From NCBI GenBank assembly GCA_025056955.1, contig JANWYL010000145.1:1-7735 (forward strand): a DNA stretch of 7,735 nucleotides. The letters are read 5' to 3'. Below the pieces are notes generated by a model, which was given only the letters and a program-made list of their open reading frames with translations, was not told where the DNA came from and searched no databases. Shown here piece after piece: positions 6,270 through 7,735 of this stretch. The position numbers were made by a program, and so were the translations under genes. The stretch comes from Sandaracinaceae bacterium. Its GTDB lineage: Bacteria > Myxococcota_A > Polyangia > Polyangiales > Sandaracinaceae. How positions within the stretch are numbered: the stretch's first letter is position 1; each line of letters starts with the position of its first letter.

Positions 6270-7735
6270 ATGAAAGCAAGGGCTGGATTTGCCACGGGCA
6301 ATTGGTTGTATCTCGTTCTTGCTGTCTTTTGGTTGGCTTGTGATACAGAACACGTGTTCGCCCAGCTCACTCCCCTCTTTTCTGGAACGCTCCGAGGTGG
6401 AATTGCGGTAGATGGGTGGGCTGGTGTTTCGAGCCCAACCTTTGAAACAACTGGTGTTTTTCGCATCCAGCTCCCAAGAGGTGCGAGGGTGCGGCAGGCC
6501 TTCTATGAAGTGGTTGCTCTCACCCCCATTCCAATTCCGCCTGGACCCGCAGGCCATCCCCGAAGGGTAACGCTGGGCAGAGCCCCACACCTTTTTGTGC
6601 GCACTGTTGAGGGAATGCCAGATAGGCTGCCAACCGGCGCCGGCGCTTTTACATGGGCCCTTTTTCAAAACGATGTCACGGAGGTTGTAAGAGGAATCGT
6701 TGGCGATTCCGCCCCTGGAGGGGTGATTGAAATTCCTGTCTCGGAACGAGGCGATGAACACTGGAACCACACCAGCTATCCCCAGTACCTTCAGCATCAA
6801 CTGGTTGTGATCTATGAGCATGACGCCTCGCCCATGCGTTCGGTGATTGTCTACAGCGGCTTGATGGTGACTGGAAGCACCGAGCAAGTGATCACCTTGC
6901 CTCTTCCTGCTGCCAACCTTTGTCCAATGGGCTCCGAGGCAGGAGAACCATTTGCGGCAACGATTGGAATTGGTTGGGAGTATACCGGCTGCGAGGAAGA
7001 AACAACGGTGCGGATCAATGGCATGACCATCACAACGCGAGCAGGTGGAGCTGATGACTGGGAGCAACCTCACGATGCGCGCCTCCCTCGTCCTCCTGCT
7101 GTGCCTGTAGATCAATTTGTGGACGTTTGCGGACGTGCCACAGCTGGTCTTGGAACGGTTGGGTCCTTTGGTGGGAGCGAGCCAATGAGTGGCAGTGCCC
7201 TCGGCGCACCGGTTGGGCTTGAAGGCGATGTCTTTTTGGGCGCTCCCTCCCGTGGCCGTGCCGATGACGAGCTTTATGATTTCCGCGCCTTTGTTCCCGA
7301 CGGCGCAACGAATATTCGCATCGGAATTATGGGTGATGGAGATGAGGTCCTCTCTTTGCTTGCTGTCCAGATGCTTGGGAGGCTTGCTTTAGGCGACGCT
7401 GACAACGATGGCCACTCCGACTTGGCGGAAGGGGATTGTCGAGTCGATAGCGATCGAGACGGTACACCAGATTACCTTGACGCAGACAGCGACAATGATT
7501 GTTTGCCGGATTCGATGGAGCGCAGTCCTGACCGCACCAATCCAAGATCGCCAAGAAGCCCAGATCAGAATTGCATTGAGCTGGGGATTGGTCCAAGTTG
7601 CGACACCACGCGGGGGGTGTGCAATCCCAACAGATGTGGTGACGGCTTTGTTGGCGGGCGCGAAGCATGCGACGACGGAAATACCTCAAACGGTGATGGA
7701 TGCTCAGCATCCTGCACCATCGAATCAGGCTGGTA
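6270..7735 (+). CDS. Large secreted surface protein with TSP3-like calcium repeats and Myxococcus cysteine-rich repeat, 3'-truncated
   Basis: The frame runs from ATG 6270 for 488 codons and off the right edge. Residues 1-31 look like a signal peptide: Lys/Arg at 2 and 4, a hydrophobic core at 12-23, and VFA before Q32 as a signal peptidase I site. C24 (WLAC) is only a poor lipobox. Residues about 35-370 are beta-rich. Fragments such as NDVTEVVRGI, HQLVVIYEHD, RSVIVYSGL and DDELYDFRAFVP recall the DUF3344-like layout of some prokaryotic surface proteins; this is recalled resemblance, not a search result. From residue 376 an Asp-rich stretch (DADNDGHSD, DSDRDGTPDYLDADSDND) matches thrombospondin type 3-like calcium loops. 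From C456, CGDGFVGGREACDDGN then NGDGCSASC matches the Myxococcus cysteine-rich (DUF4215) repeat. The many cysteines fit an extracytoplasmic, disulfide-bonded protein. The last bases, TGG TA, fit the usual GW-Tyr/other-Cys end of the repeat. No clear ribosome binding site precedes the start. Exact function is unknown; adhesion or envelope structure is an inference. Confidence 0.88.
   Translation, partial: MKARAGFATGNWLYLVLAVFWLACDTEHVFAQLTPLFSGTLRGGIAVDGWAGVSSPTFETTGVFRIQLPRGARVRQAFYEVVALTPIPIPPGPAGHPRRVTLGRAPHLFVRTVEGMPDRLPTGAGAFTWALFQNDVTEVVRGIVGDSAPGGVIEIPVSERGDEHWNHTSYPQYLQHQLVVIYEHDASPMRSVIVYSGLMVTGSTEQVITLPLPAANLCPMGSEAGEPFAATIGIGWEYTGCEEETTVRINGMTITTRAGGADDWEQPHDARLPRPPAVPVDQFVDVCGRATAGLGTVGSFGGSEPMSGSALGAPVGLEGDVFLGAPSRGRADDELYDFRAFVPDGATNIRIGIMGDGDEVLSLLAVQMLGRLALGDADNDGHSDLAEGDCRVDSDRDGTPDYLDADSDNDCLPDSMERSPDRTNPRSPRSPDQNCIELGIGPSCDTTRGVCNPNRCGDGFVGGREACDDGNTSNGDGCSASCTIESGW

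Noticed and set aside
6330..6350. Lipobox in the surface-protein signal sequence (WLAC, C24)
   Set aside because: Trp at -3 is a poor fit to lipobox consensus, and VFA-Q a few residues later is a better signal peptidase I site.
6201..7115. 304-codon frame on the minus strand
   Set aside because: It lies antisense to the surface-protein frame, which has a signal peptide and recognisable downstream repeats. The antisense translation shows no domain.

Overview
The window looks like chromosome from a Myxococcota-type (deltaproteobacterial) organism of moderate to fairly high GC (not counted). The lineage pointers are a secreted protein ending in a Myxococcus-type cysteine-rich repeat after thrombospondin-type-3-like Asp-rich calcium repeats, a receiver protein with a very long Pro/Ala-rich linker and a WEVVPELAE-type C-terminal helix, and an FHA-GGDEF diguanylate cyclase. 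I see no mobile element, CRISPR array, tRNA or rRNA. Placement below phylum level is not possible from this window.

Layout. (1) 1-924, plus strand: the 3' part of a response-regulator-like gene, cut by the left edge. (2) 925-1048: a short gap with two small back-to-back inverted repeats. (3) About 1049-3748, plus strand: valyl-tRNA synthetase of the archaeal/actinobacterial-like type without a C-terminal coiled coil. (4) 3745 to about 4989, minus strand: a short, secreted, single-domain penicillin-binding transpeptidase whose stop codon overlaps that of valS tail to tail. (5) 4990-5149: a divergent regulatory gap; a 37-nt near-perfect palindrome (4964-5000) sits exactly over the preferred PBP start codon. 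(6) 5150-6055, plus strand: FHA-GGDEF diguanylate cyclase with intact active site and I-site. (7) 6056-6269: gap without a convincing gene. (8) 6270 to the right edge, plus strand: N-terminal 488 codons of a large secreted surface protein.

Functionally this is a mix of housekeeping (valS), envelope (PBP, surface protein) and signalling (receiver protein, c-di-GMP synthase). The PBP and the cyclase are divergently transcribed and could share control, but nothing here proves a common pathway. I do not see a convincing new multi-gene system. The best leads are the start-codon palindrome of the PBP, the Thr-rich N-terminal tail of the FHA-GGDEF protein, the unusual ValRS lineage, and the truncated surface protein, whose unseen C-terminus can be predicted.
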